NCBI GenBank assembly: GCA_900766645.1
Contig: CAAFWD010000033.1
Span: 1 to 20,334 of the forward strand
DNA: 20,334 nt
From: an uncultured Cetobacterium sp.
GTDB taxonomy: Bacteria > Fusobacteriota > Fusobacteriia > Fusobacteriales > Fusobacteriaceae
Reading direction: 5' to 3'
This document shows, one piece after another, positions 6,455 to 14,133 of the stretch. Each line of letters starts with the position of its first letter. The first letter of the stretch is position 1. The notes beneath the pieces were generated by a model. That model ran no database searches and was not told the origin of the DNA. It worked only from the letters and a program-made list of their open reading frames with translations. Made by a program: the position numbers and the translations under genes.

Positions 6455-7546
6455 ATGAAAAATTTATTTGATAGTGTAAAAATAGGTACTCTTGAATCTA
6501 AAAATAGATTTGTAAGAAGTGCAACTTGGGAAAATATGACAGAAGATGGTTATATCAATGAAAAATTATTAAATATTTACAAAGAATTGGCAGAAGGAGA
6601 GGTTGGATTAATTTTAACAGGATATGCAAATATCGTTAAAGAGGAACAACCAAATGCTGGAATGTTTGGAATATATGATGATTCATTTATTTCTGGATAT
6701 AAAAAATTATGTGATATTGTACATGAATATGGCTCAACAATTGTCTTACAAGTTGCTTATGGAGGAACAAAAACAACATACAATGTTGGAGAGAGGGTTA
6801 TATTTGCCCCAAGTGCTGTTCCTGAAATTGGAACTGGAACTCTGGGAAAAGAGATGACTTTAGAAGATATAAAATATATTGTTAATGCCTTTGCCCAATC
6901 AGCAAGAAGAGCAAAAGAAAGTGGATTTGATGGTATTGAAATTCATGGAGCACATACATACCTTATAAATCAATTTTTATCACCTTATTATAATAGGAGA
7001 GAAGATAAATATGGTGGTTCTTTAGAAAATCGTATGAGATTTTTAGTAGAAATTTATAATGCCATGAGAAAAGAAGTTGGAAAAGAATACCCTATATTAG
7101 TTAAATTAACTTCAACTGATTTTTTTGATGGTGGATTAACATTTGATGAAACTAAAAAGATATGTAAAAAAATGGAAGAGATAGGTATTGATGGTATTGA
7201 AATCTCTGGAAATGTTCATGGTAAAGGTGAATCGTTAATAGGAAAAACTTTTGATGGGTATGAGATAAAAAATGAAGGGTACTTCTCTGAATTTGCTAAA
7301 GTTATAGCTAATGAAATATCTATCCCTGTTATAACTGTTGGTGGAATTAAAACATTTGAAGCTACAGAAAACCTTTTAAATAATAGTAATATTGAGATGT
7401 TTGCCATATCTCGTCCTCTTTTAACAGAGCCAAATCTTATAAAAAGATGGAAAAATGGAGATAAAACAAAAGTTAGATGTGTAAGATGTAGTAAGTGTAG
7501 AAATAAAGATGGAAATTATTGTATAATTACAGCAGCAAAAAAATAA
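6455..7546 (+). CDS. NADH:flavin oxidoreductase, Old Yellow Enzyme family (single-domain)
   Basis: A 363-aa FMN-binding TIM-barrel protein that probably reduces an activated C=C bond of an electrophilic substrate. Landmarks are KNRFVRSATWE near residue 17, FDGIEIHGAHTYLINQFLSPYYN around 158-180 with the catalytic HGAH (164-167), RREDKYGGSLENRMRF (181-196), and the phosphate-binding VGGIK and ISRPLL stretches near the C terminus. Two features are less usual: the QLxHxGR segment of the classical family reads LQVAYGGTK here (98-106), and the tail has four cysteines spaced CxxCxxC-x7-C (C342, C345, C348, C356). A related cluster in 2,4-dienoyl-CoA reductases binds [4Fe-4S], but there the spacing is different and FAD/NADH domains follow, which are absent here. 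AAGGAG (6438-6443) precedes ATG 6455. The physiological substrate is unknown; neighbours suggest a detoxification role at most. Confidence 0.88.
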   Translation: MKNLFDSVKIGTLESKNRFVRSATWENMTEDGYINEKLLNIYKELAEGEVGLILTGYANIVKEEQPNAGMFGIYDDSFISGYKKLCDIVHEYGSTIVLQVAYGGTKTTYNVGERVIFAPSAVPEIGTGTLGKEMTLEDIKYIVNAFAQSARRAKESGFDGIEIHGAHTYLINQFLSPYYNRREDKYGGSLENRMRFLVEIYNAMRKEVGKEYPILVKLTSTDFFDGGLTFDETKKICKKMEEIGIDGIEISGNVHGKGESLIGKTFDGYEIKNEGYFSEFAKVIANEISIPVITVGGIKTFEATENLLNNSNIEMFAISRPLLTEPNLIKRWKNGDKTKVRCVRCSKCRNKDGNYCIITAAKK

Positions 7547-7580
7547 AAATTATTTAATTTAATTTTATGAAAACACGCAA

Positions 7581-7616
7581 AAAAAAAGAAAGAGCAGTTA
7601 TCTGCTCTTTTTCTTT
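7581..7616. terminator. Bidirectional terminator between the oxidoreductase and nagA
   Basis: AAAGAGCAG (7589-7597) pairs perfectly with CTGCTCTTT (7602-7610) around a TTAT loop. T-runs follow on the plus strand (7608-7616), and the A-run 7581-7587 gives a strong U-tract on the minus strand for the nagBA transcript. Confidence 0.9.
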
Positions 7617-7633
7617 AACTTTTATAATTGGAC

Positions 7634-8773
7634 TTATTGTACTTCTCCTCTTGAAATAACTTTTTTTAAGTTCAAGTGTTTATCTATAAATACAATATCT
7701 GCAAAATATCCAGGTTGAAGTTTTCCATATTCATTGTCGATTTTAGCTGCTTTTGCAGGATATAAAGTTGCCATTCTAACAGCTTCTTCTAATCTTAAAT
7801 CACAATGCTTAACTAGATTTTTTACTCCTTGATCCATAGTAAGTGCTGATCCACCTAAAGTTCCATCTTCACCAAAACATTTACCGTCCTTATGATAAAC
7901 TTTATTTCCTTCAAAATAGAAGAACTCCATATCTGTTCCAGTAGGAGCTGCAGCATCGGTTACTAAATATAATCTTTCACCCATTAATTTTATAGCTGAT
8001 CTAACTGCTGAATAATGACAGTGGAAACCATCAACAATAATTCCAGCTTTTATATCGCTATCAAATATAGCCCCAACTGCACCTGGTTCTCTATGAGTGA
8101 ATGATGACATTCCATTATACAAATGAGTTGCTAAAGTTACTCCATGACACTCTTTTTCTTTAACCTCTTCATAAGTTGCGTTAGTATGACCTAAAGCAAC
8201 ATTTATTCCTGATTGATGAAGCTTTGTTATTAATTTTCTATCTGTTTTTTCAGGAGCTAAAGTTACAATCTTTACATTTTCTTTTCCTGATTTTATAATT
8301 CTATCTATCATTTTTTCTTCAGCAGGTCTTATATACTTAGGATTATGTATCCCCTTTTTCTCTAAAGAGATATATGGTCCTTCAATATGAAGCCCTAAAA
8401 CTCCATACGCTCTTTTATCCTCTAATTCTTCTACAAGATTAAGTGCTTTTAAAATACTTTCATCACTTGTTGTTATAAGTGTAGGTGTAAAAGATGTACA
8501 GCCATATTTTAAGTTTGTTTTATGCATTGTTTCTAATGTTTCTAAACTTATATCATCATTAAAAAGAACTCCTCCACAACCATTAAGTTGTAAATCAATA
8601 AAACCTGGAGTTACATAAGCACCTTCAGCATCTATTTTTTCAATCTCTGGATAGAATGAGTCTAAATCTTTTTCTTCAATAATATCTACTATCCTCTCTC
8701 CAGATAGTACTAAAACTTTTCCTTTATAAAAGTTTTTACCTAAAAAAAGATCTCCATTAATTATAGCTTTCAT
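7634..8773 (-). CDS. nagA: N-acetylglucosamine-6-phosphate deacetylase
   Basis: Removes the acetyl group from GlcNAc-6-phosphate to give glucosamine-6-phosphate, the substrate of NagB; cytoplasmic amino-sugar catabolism. At 379 aa it has normal length and all family landmarks: GFIDLQLNGCGGVLFND at 57-73, HIEGPYIS with metal ligand E131, LGHTNATY with H196, ATHLYNGM with H217, IVDGFHCH at 246-253 and the catalytic aspartate D273 in LVTDAAAP. The ATG follows AGGAGG closely. It lies 14 bases downstream of nagB on the same strand and ends at a strong terminator, so it is the last gene of the operon. HLYNGM replaces the more frequent HLFNAM, a mild variation. Confidence 0.97.
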   Translation of the reverse strand: MKAIINGDLFLGKNFYKGKVLVLSGERIVDIIEEKDLDSFYPEIEKIDAEGAYVTPGFIDLQLNGCGGVLFNDDISLETLETMHKTNLKYGCTSFTPTLITTSDESILKALNLVEELEDKRAYGVLGLHIEGPYISLEKKGIHNPKYIRPAEEKMIDRIIKSGKENVKIVTLAPEKTDRKLITKLHQSGINVALGHTNATYEEVKEKECHGVTLATHLYNGMSSFTHREPGAVGAIFDSDIKAGIIVDGFHCHYSAVRSAIKLMGERLYLVTDAAAPTGTDMEFFYFEGNKVYHKDGKCFGEDGTLGGSALTMDQGVKNLVKHCDLRLEEAVRMATLYPAKAAKIDNEYGKLQPGYFADIVFIDKHLNLKKVISRGEVQ

Positions 8774-8787
8774 CTGCTTCCTCCTAT

Positions 8788-9621
8788 TTATGCTTCTTTT
8801 ACAGTTTTATATAACTCTTCAATTAATCTATCTGCATCTAAATTTTCTTTTTCAATATCTTTAAAGTATCTATATGTTCCAACTTTTAATTCAATACATG
8901 CTGCCTCATCTGAAACTATAATTCCTTTAGGATGTAATTGAAGTGCACTTACTGTCCACATGTGATTAACTGCTCCTTCAACTGCATGATATAGTGCTCT
9001 AGCTTTATTATGTCCGTTAACCATTATTAAAACTTCTTTTGCATCTAATATAGTTCCTACTCCAACAGTTAAAGCAAGTTTTGGAACTCTGTCAATATCT
9101 CCACCAAAGAATCTAGCATTAGCAATAATTGTATCCATAGTTAGCTCTTTATCTCTAGTTCTTGAAGAAAGTGATGATCCAGGTTCATTAAAAGCAATGT
9201 GACCGTCAGGACCAATTCCACCTAGGAATAAGTCTATTCCTCCAACAGCTTTTATTTTTTCTTCGTACTCTTCACACTCTTTCTTATAGTCTAATGCAAG
9301 ACCATTTAATATATTTATATTTTCCTCTTTCATATCTATATGTTTAAAGAAGTTTTCATACATGTAGTAGTGGTAACTTTGATCATTTGCTGGTGATAAT
9401 CCCACATACTCATCCATATTGAAAGTTATAACATTTTCAAAAGAGATTATTCCATCTTTATAGAATTCAACTAATCTTTTATACATAGCAAGAGGTGTTC
9501 CTCCTGTAGGTAATCCTAAAACAAATGGTTTTTCTGGTGTAGGCTTAGCCTCGATTATTTTTTTCGCTACGTAAACTGCAGCCCAGTCCCCTATATTCTT
9601 CTCTGTAATAATAACTCTCAT
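8788..9621 (-). CDS. nagB: Glucosamine-6-phosphate deaminase
   Basis: Converts glucosamine-6-phosphate to fructose-6-phosphate plus ammonia, feeding amino sugars into glycolysis. The 277-aa sequence has LGLPTGGTPLAMYKRL (35-50, phosphate loop), FNMDEYVGL with catalytic D70, and FLGGIGPDGHIAFNEPGSSL with D139, H141 and E146, the positions equivalent to D72, D141, H143 and E148 of the E. coli enzyme. The length is slightly above the 266 aa of the E. coli protein, mostly from the C-terminal end. ATG 9621 follows AGGGAG. It is transcribed ahead of nagA and has a putative promoter in the 121-base gap after the RpiR-family regulator gene. Confidence 0.97.
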   Translation of the reverse strand: MRVIITEKNIGDWAAVYVAKKIIEAKPTPEKPFVLGLPTGGTPLAMYKRLVEFYKDGIISFENVITFNMDEYVGLSPANDQSYHYYMYENFFKHIDMKEENINILNGLALDYKKECEEYEEKIKAVGGIDLFLGGIGPDGHIAFNEPGSSLSSRTRDKELTMDTIIANARFFGGDIDRVPKLALTVGVGTILDAKEVLIMVNGHNKARALYHAVEGAVNHMWTVSALQLHPKGIIVSDEAACIELKVGTYRYFKDIEKENLDADRLIEELYKTVKEA

Positions 9622-9664
9622 TAATTTTCACTCCCTTGTATTATTAATTCTATTTCTTAATATA

Positions 9665-9693
9665 AAATTACCACTATTTAGACTAAAAGTCAA
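9665..9693 (-). promoter_or_regulatory. Putative nagBA promoter
   Basis: Read on the minus strand, TTGACT (9688-9693) is followed after 17 bases by TAATTT (9665-9670). A short inverted repeat GACT-AAA-AGTC (9681-9691) overlaps the -35 region, and TTTCGAAA (9698-9705) lies just upstream of it. Either could be a regulator site, possibly for the neighbouring RpiR-family protein. No terminator separates the regulator gene from nagB, so read-through is also possible. Confidence 0.45.
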
Positions 9694-9742
9694 TAATTTT
9701 CGAAAGTTTTTTTCTTTTTTAAATTTATTTTTTGAATTTTTA

Positions 9743-10600
9743 TTACATTTTTACTTTTTTAACTGTTTCCAAAGCTTTTCCAATAAATCTTTCAGCTTTA
9801 TCACGATTTTTTTGAATTAATTTTACATAAAGTATATCAATAACTGTTAATTGTGCCATTCTTGATGAAAGAGATGTTGATCTAAAATTATTCTTTTCCA
9901 CAACAGTACTTAAATTTATATCAGATATATCTTTAATTGGGTTAGATGCAAATTTTGTTAGAGATATTATTTTAGCGTTATTTTTTTTAAATTCTAATAA
10001 CGTATTATATATATCTAATGTTTTTCCACTATGTGATATTACAAATACAATATCGTCTTCACATGCTGTAGATGCATTGGTTAATTGAATATGTTGGTCT
10101 GTATCAAATACAACCATTTTCCCAAGCTCCCAAAGTTTATATTGGAAGTCCTTTGCTACTATTCCTGAAAATCCAGCTCCTAAAATAAAAACTCTTTTTG
10201 CTCTCTCTATTTCATTAGCAGTTTTTTCTATCTCATCAAAATCTAAAACCTTGTATGTATCCTCAACAGTTTTCATATTTTCATAAACCACTTTTTTTGC
10301 TAGAACATCTATAGAATCATCAAGTTGTATTTCGTCATAAATAATGTTTATACTTTCATCTTTAATTACTGTAGCTACATCTGTACTTAAAGCTATTTTA
10401 AATTCTGGAAAACCTTTAAATCCTAATTTTTTAGAAAATCTAACTACTGAAGCTTGGCTTACTCCACACTTTATAGCCAACTCATAGGTATTTAAGTTTT
10501 TTATCTCTTCTATATTATCAAGAAGATATTCAGAAATCTTTTTTTCATTCTTAGTAAAACTTTCTTTTAATTCTTTTAATTTTATAAGTGTGCTACCCAT
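9743..10600 (-). CDS. MurR/RpiR-family transcriptional regulator with SIS domain
   Basis: A 285-aa sugar-phosphate-responsive regulator. The N-terminal HTH_6 domain (about 1-78) contains LNTYELAIKCGVSQASVVRFSKKLGFKGFPEFK, the standard RpiR DNA-binding helix pattern. The C-terminal SIS domain (about 120-260) has VFILGAGFSGIVAKDFQYKL and DIVFVISHSGKTLDI, the phosphosugar-binding loops. Its position directly before nagB-nagA points to GlcNAc-6-P, GlcN-6-P or MurNAc-6-P as effector and to nagBA as target; that is inference from location. The ATG lies inside the last codons of the preceding yhcC-like gene (8-base overlap), so it is translated from the queH-yhcC transcript. Whether it activates or represses cannot be told. 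Confidence 0.92.
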   Translation of the reverse strand: MGSTLIKLKELKESFTKNEKKISEYLLDNIEEIKNLNTYELAIKCGVSQASVVRFSKKLGFKGFPEFKIALSTDVATVIKDESINIIYDEIQLDDSIDVLAKKVVYENMKTVEDTYKVLDFDEIEKTANEIERAKRVFILGAGFSGIVAKDFQYKLWELGKMVVFDTDQHIQLTNASTACEDDIVFVISHSGKTLDIYNTLLEFKKNNAKIISLTKFASNPIKDISDINLSTVVEKNNFRSTSLSSRMAQLTVIDILYVKLIQKNRDKAERFIGKALETVKKVKM

Positions 10601-11495
10601 TCTCTTCTATATCTCTCCTTTTAAGTTCTTTTTCTATTTCATTTAAAACTTTTCTTTTGTTTAAGCTCCAAATAGGTTCTATTACTTCCTCTTTTTTCCC
10701 GTCACCTGTAACTCTATGAACCACCATTTTTTCAGGAAGCATTTTTAAAATTGTTACCACAATATCCACATATTCCTCTAATGAAAATATAGGAAATGGT
10801 TTTATTTCATATGCTTTAGCTAATTTTGTATCTTTTATAATGTGGAGAGAGTGTATCTTTATTCCCCAAGCTCCTGAATCTATAATATCTTTAGCTGTTT
10901 GAATTATACTTTCACGTGTTTCATTTGGAAGCCCAACTATCATATGGGTAACAAACTTTATATTGTGATCTCTTAAGGCTTTAGCTCCATCTAAATAAGA
11001 TTTAAAATCATGTCCTCTATTTATAGTTAATCCTATAAAATCATTGCTTGTTTGTAATCCTAGTTCAACCCATAAAAAATATTCTTTATTTATTTCATTT
11101 AATAGTTCTATAATATCACTGCCTAAACAATCTGGCCTAGTTCCTATGGCAATCCCCATTACTCTTGGATGCTTTAAAGCTTCAGAATATATCTTTCTTA
11201 AATATTCAACATCTCCATATGTATTGGTAAAGTTTTGGAAATATGCCATTACTTTCCCCTCTCCAATTTTTGAGTTTAAAAATTCAAGTTGTTCATCTAT
11301 TTGCTCATTAATTGGTTTTATTCTAGAACCTGCAAATTCACCGCTTCCAGAATCACTACAAAATATACACCCTCCATGAGATATTTTCCCATCTCTATTA
11401 GGACATGTAAATCCTCCATCAAGAGAAACCTTATATATTTTCTCTTTAAAATTTTCTTTAAAATAATCATTTAAAGAATAAAATCTTCTATTATT
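10593..11495 (-). CDS. yhcC: Radical SAM protein of the YhcC/TIGR01212 family, start codon not identifiable
   Basis: The reading frame is open for 300 codons from about 11495 to the stop at 10593 and matches the YhcC family over its whole length. It includes GGFTCPNRDG and GGCIFC, whose three cysteines (TCP, GGC, FC; about residues 31, 43 and 46 of the open frame) form the [4Fe-4S]/SAM site. These are followed by MAYFQNFTNTYG, IAIGTRPDCL, ELGLQTSND, INRGHDF, HMIVGLPNETRE and WGIKIHSLHIIKDT. The cellular role of the family is not established. There is no ATG, GTG or TTG in frame between the upstream in-frame stop (11514-11516) and the ATG at 11249, which lies after the cluster cysteines and would give a dead protein. 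A ribosome binding site (AAGGA, 11504-11508) sits 8 bases before codon 11495. The N terminus overlaps the queH end in the +1 frame. The gene may use an unusual start, a frameshift from queH, or be damaged. Confidence 0.8.
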   Translation of the reverse strand, partial: NNRRFYSLNDYFKENFKEKIYKVSLDGGFTCPNRDGKISHGGCIFCSDSGSGEFAGSRIKPINEQIDEQLEFLNSKIGEGKVMAYFQNFTNTYGDVEYLRKIYSEALKHPRVMGIAIGTRPDCLGSDIIELLNEINKEYFLWVELGLQTSNDFIGLTINRGHDFKSYLDGAKALRDHNIKFVTHMIVGLPNETRESIIQTAKDIIDSGAWGIKIHSLHIIKDTKLAKAYEIKPFPIFSLEEYVDIVVTILKMLPEKMVVHRVTGDGKKEEVIEPIWSLNKRKVLNEIEKELKRRDIEENG

Positions 11496-12129
11496 CTCTT
11501 TCTTCCTTTTCTTTTACTTTCTCCATTCTTTCTAACTTAGAATATATACACCCACAATAATCCTGACGATATAGATCATGTTCTTTAGAAAGTTCTACAC
11601 TTCTTAAATATCTACTTTTCTTTTTAAAATCTCCTCTTAAAAATTTAACTCCATATTTTTCTTCTAGTTCAATTCCAATCTCATTAATCCATTGTGATTT
11701 TTTTAAAGGACTTATACTCAATACTGTTGAAAAATAATCAAAGCCTAACTCTTTAGCTTTTTTAGCAGTGGCTTCCATTCTTAATCTATAGCATTTATAA
11801 CATCTAGCCCCTCCCTCTTTTTCATTCTCAAGACCTTTTATAATGTTTATAAAATCATCTTTAGGATTATATTCACCTTCTATGATATTCATTTTAAAAT
11901 TCATTTCATCATTGAAAGTAAATTGTTCTTTTAATCTAATTATGTACTCTTCTTTTTCAGTTATATTTGGATTGTAAAAATATATACTTATATCTAAATA
12001 TTCTTTTAAATATTCAAGAATTGCACAACTACAAGGTGCACAACATGAATGAATTAAAAGCTTTTTTCCACTATTTTTTCCTATTATATCTAACTCTTTT
12101 TGCATTTCTAATTCATAATTTATCTTCAT
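11491..12129 (-). CDS. queH: Epoxyqueuosine reductase QueH
   Basis: Catalyses the last step of queuosine synthesis in tRNA, reduction of epoxyqueuosine, as the non-cobalamin alternative to QueG. The 212-aa sequence carries the conserved cysteines of this family (formerly DUF208): HSCCAPCSC (C29, C30, C33, C35), GGARCYKCYRLRM (C110, C113) and YCGC (C192, C194). The segment YFYNPNITEKEEYIIRL (50-66) is also typical, as is FSTVLSISPLKKSQ (133-146). It is the first gene of a minus-strand operon with the yhcC-like and RpiR-family genes. Its last codons (KVKEKEERE) are A-rich and overlap the open frame of the following gene. ATG 12129 follows GGAATGATA. Confidence 0.95.
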   Translation of the reverse strand: MKINYELEMQKELDIIGKNSGKKLLIHSCCAPCSCAILEYLKEYLDISIYFYNPNITEKEEYIIRLKEQFTFNDEMNFKMNIIEGEYNPKDDFINIIKGLENEKEGGARCYKCYRLRMEATAKKAKELGFDYFSTVLSISPLKKSQWINEIGIELEEKYGVKFLRGDFKKKSRYLRSVELSKEHDLYRQDYCGCIYSKLERMEKVKEKEERE

Positions 12130-12247
12130 ATTATCATTCCTTTTTTCAAATTATACAGTAATTATATCATATATTCTAGTTAAAACAGTATCTTTCTGAT
12201 ATAATTGGAATATATAATATTTTTTTAATTACATGGAGGTGTTTTAT

Positions 12248-12802
12248 ATGAATAAAACTATATTTGTAATGCTAGCTAACGGCTTTGAATTAATTGAAGC
12301 TATGGGACCTATCGATGTTTTGAGAAGATGTGGTATGAACGTTGTTACTGTTTCAACTGAAGAGGACACTTTAGAAATAGAGTCAGCTCAAAAAGTTAAA
12401 ATTAGTGCTGATACTTTACTTATTAATGTAGATCCGAATGATGGAGAGGGGATAATTGTTCCTGGAGGATACCCTGGATATATTAGTTTGAGAGAAAATA
12501 AAAGAGTTGTAGAGATAGTAAAATCATATTTAGAAAATGGAAAAATTGTAGGTGCTATTTGTGGTGGACCAACACTACTTGGAGTTAATAATTTTATAGG
12601 TGATTACTCTTTCACTTGTCATTCAAGTACAGTTGAAGAGATGAATAGTGACAAGTATAGCAAAGAGGATGTTGTTATAGATAGAAATCTTATCACATCT
12701 CCAGGAGCTGGAAAATGTCTTGAGTTTGGATTTGCCTTAGCTACTAAATTTGTAGATGAAGAAACTATTAATAATGTAAAAAAAGGTATGGAGCTTTTAT
12801 AG
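12248..12802 (+). CDS. DJ-1/PfpI-family protein (ThiJ-like)
   Basis: A 184-aa protein of the class I glutamine amidotransferase-like superfamily. The nucleophile elbow is VGAICGGPTLLG with C105, and the acidic partner is E14 in ANGFELIEAMGPIDVLRR. IIVPGGYPG (69-77) is the conserved strand-loop. This combination matches bacterial DJ-1/YajL-like proteins, linked to oxidative and carbonyl stress; the biochemical activity of such proteins is disputed and cannot be read from sequence. ATG 12248 is chosen because GGAGG (12235-12239) lies 8 bases upstream; the ATG at 12233 would overlap that ribosome binding site. It is a single-gene unit diverging from queH, ending in a strong terminator that its last codons partly encode. 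TATAAT occurs at 12200-12205 and 12213-12218 as possible -10 boxes, without a clear -35. Confidence 0.88.
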   Translation: MNKTIFVMLANGFELIEAMGPIDVLRRCGMNVVTVSTEEDTLEIESAQKVKISADTLLINVDPNDGEGIIVPGGYPGYISLRENKRVVEIVKSYLENGKIVGAICGGPTLLGVNNFIGDYSFTCHSSTVEEMNSDKYSKEDVVIDRNLITSPGAGKCLEFGFALATKFVDEETINNVKKGMELL

Positions 12803-12826
12803 CTTCCATACCTTTTGGTTTTTTAT
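12779..12826. terminator. Terminator shared by the DJ-1 gene and the radical SAM gene
   Basis: AAAAGGTATGGA (12781-12792) pairs perfectly with TCCATACCTTTT (12805-12816), with a further short inner pairing. A T-run follows on the plus strand (12819-12825), and the A-run before 12785 gives a U-tract on the minus strand. The left arm lies inside the last DJ-1 codons. Confidence 0.88.
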
Positions 12827-12829
12827 ATA

Positions 12830-14050
12830 TTAATTACAAAATTCTTCCTCTTCTTCATCGTCCATTTCAGAAAAGAAATCTTCATACATTTCATCCTCTT
12901 CATCTATTATAAGAAACTCTATCTCATCTTTACAATTTTCTAGCTTTAATTCTTCTGGAAGTTTCTCTTCAGATAAAAATTCGAAACTTTCATCTTCTAA
13001 TATAGAAGTAAATAAATGTGGTAAAAATCTATCGAACTCACTTATGTAAGTTGTTGATCCAAATCCATTTCCTTGTTTAGAATTTTTATTTAACTCTCTT
13101 GAATATTTTGTGTGATTAGAACAATCATGAACAACCATAGGCCAATTTTCTTCAACAGCTTGTTTCATAAACTTTAAAGTTATTTCTCTAGACCAAATAG
13201 GAGAAATATATCCTCTTCTAGCCATATACATTTTTTCTCCAACATAATTGTTAATATTGTCCTCTCCAAAATGAAGTTCAGCACAGTTCATGAAGTCTAT
13301 TCCAGTAGCTAATATCTGCTCTTTCTTCTCTTGGAAAGCATCATAAAATTCTGGAGTCATAGGAGTTTCTATTCCAACCATAGGAATATACTCTTTTGCT
13401 ATCTTCATGAACTCAATAACCTTATCACTGCACTTAACTGCACCTAAGTTAAATCTTAATTCATTTAATCCAGCCTCTCCTAATTTTTGTAAATTTTCTC
13501 TAGTACAAAGAGAACCATTAGTATACATATGTTGGTAAATACCTGCATCACTTAATTTCTTTATAACTCCATAATATTTTTCAATCTCTAAAAATGGCTC
13601 AAGGTAAACATATGCAACACCACTTGGTTTTTTCTGAATTGATAATAGTAAATCTATATCCTCTTCATAGAATAATGTTTCTCCTATCTCCCACATTCCA
13701 TCTGGAATCTCATCTTGAGAATCAATATTATCATGGTAGTAACAGAATTTACATAGAAGGTTACACTTGTTAGTTTTTCTGATTCCTCCTAATCCATCAC
13801 CAAATAAACATGAAACACATCCTTTTGGAAATTGCTGTTGATCTCCAACAAAGAAAGTTCTTCCTTTTAGATCTTTTAATCCATCTATTTCATTTTGCAT
13901 ATCTTTATGTTTTTTATTAACAGATAATTCTATTTGTCTAATTGTTGATTCAATTATTTTACTATATCTTTTATATACTTCTGTTTTATCCCCTGAAAGT
14001 GATGATAAATAACTAAACCACTCTAAGGCATCTTTTTTCGAAATTCTCAT
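12830..14050 (-). CDS. Radical SAM protein of unknown function with acidic C-terminal tail
   Basis: About 406 aa from the ATG at 14050. The canonical radical SAM cluster motif is CNLLCKFCYYH (C96, C100, C103). It is preceded by a second pair in FPKGCVSCLFGDGLGG (C78, C81), an arrangement I associate with the poorly studied COG2108-type proteins; membership is not proven here. Other visible landmarks are YVYLEPFLEIEKYY, YQHMYTNGSL, LNELRFNLGAVKCS, MVGIETPMTPE, and VVHDCSNHTKYSREL near 307-321. The last 25 or so residues are strongly acidic (IIDEEDEMYEDFF and a DDEEEEE run). The in-frame TTG at 14068 would add six residues but has no ribosome binding site; GGAGTG lies 10 bases before the ATG. 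The gene stands alone between terminators and an 83-base gap to the FAD oxidoreductase. No substrate can be assigned. Confidence 0.82.
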   Translation of the reverse strand: MRISKKDALEWFSYLSSLSGDKTEVYKRYSKIIESTIRQIELSVNKKHKDMQNEIDGLKDLKGRTFFVGDQQQFPKGCVSCLFGDGLGGIRKTNKCNLLCKFCYYHDNIDSQDEIPDGMWEIGETLFYEEDIDLLLSIQKKPSGVAYVYLEPFLEIEKYYGVIKKLSDAGIYQHMYTNGSLCTRENLQKLGEAGLNELRFNLGAVKCSDKVIEFMKIAKEYIPMVGIETPMTPEFYDAFQEKKEQILATGIDFMNCAELHFGEDNINNYVGEKMYMARRGYISPIWSREITLKFMKQAVEENWPMVVHDCSNHTKYSRELNKNSKQGNGFGSTTYISEFDRFLPHLFTSILEDESFEFLSEEKLPEELKLENCKDEIEFLIIDEEDEMYEDFFSEMDDEEEEEFCN

Positions 14051-14133
14051 ATAATTATAACACTCCAATTTTCTTAATTTTAATACTTCATTATATTATA
14101 TAGTATTAATTAAAAGTTTACAAGTTTAATATA

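Noticed and set aside
10593..11249. Radical SAM gene starting at the ATG at 11249
   Set aside because: The same frame continues upstream with all family motifs including the three cluster cysteines, so this ATG is internal.
11044..11474. Plus-strand open frames opposite the yhcC-like gene
   Set aside because: They are the complement of well-conserved radical SAM coding sequence and have no family resemblance.
12830..14068. TTG at 14068 as start of the radical SAM gene
   Set aside because: No ribosome binding site precedes it, and the GGAGTG sequence overlapping it better serves the ATG at 14050.
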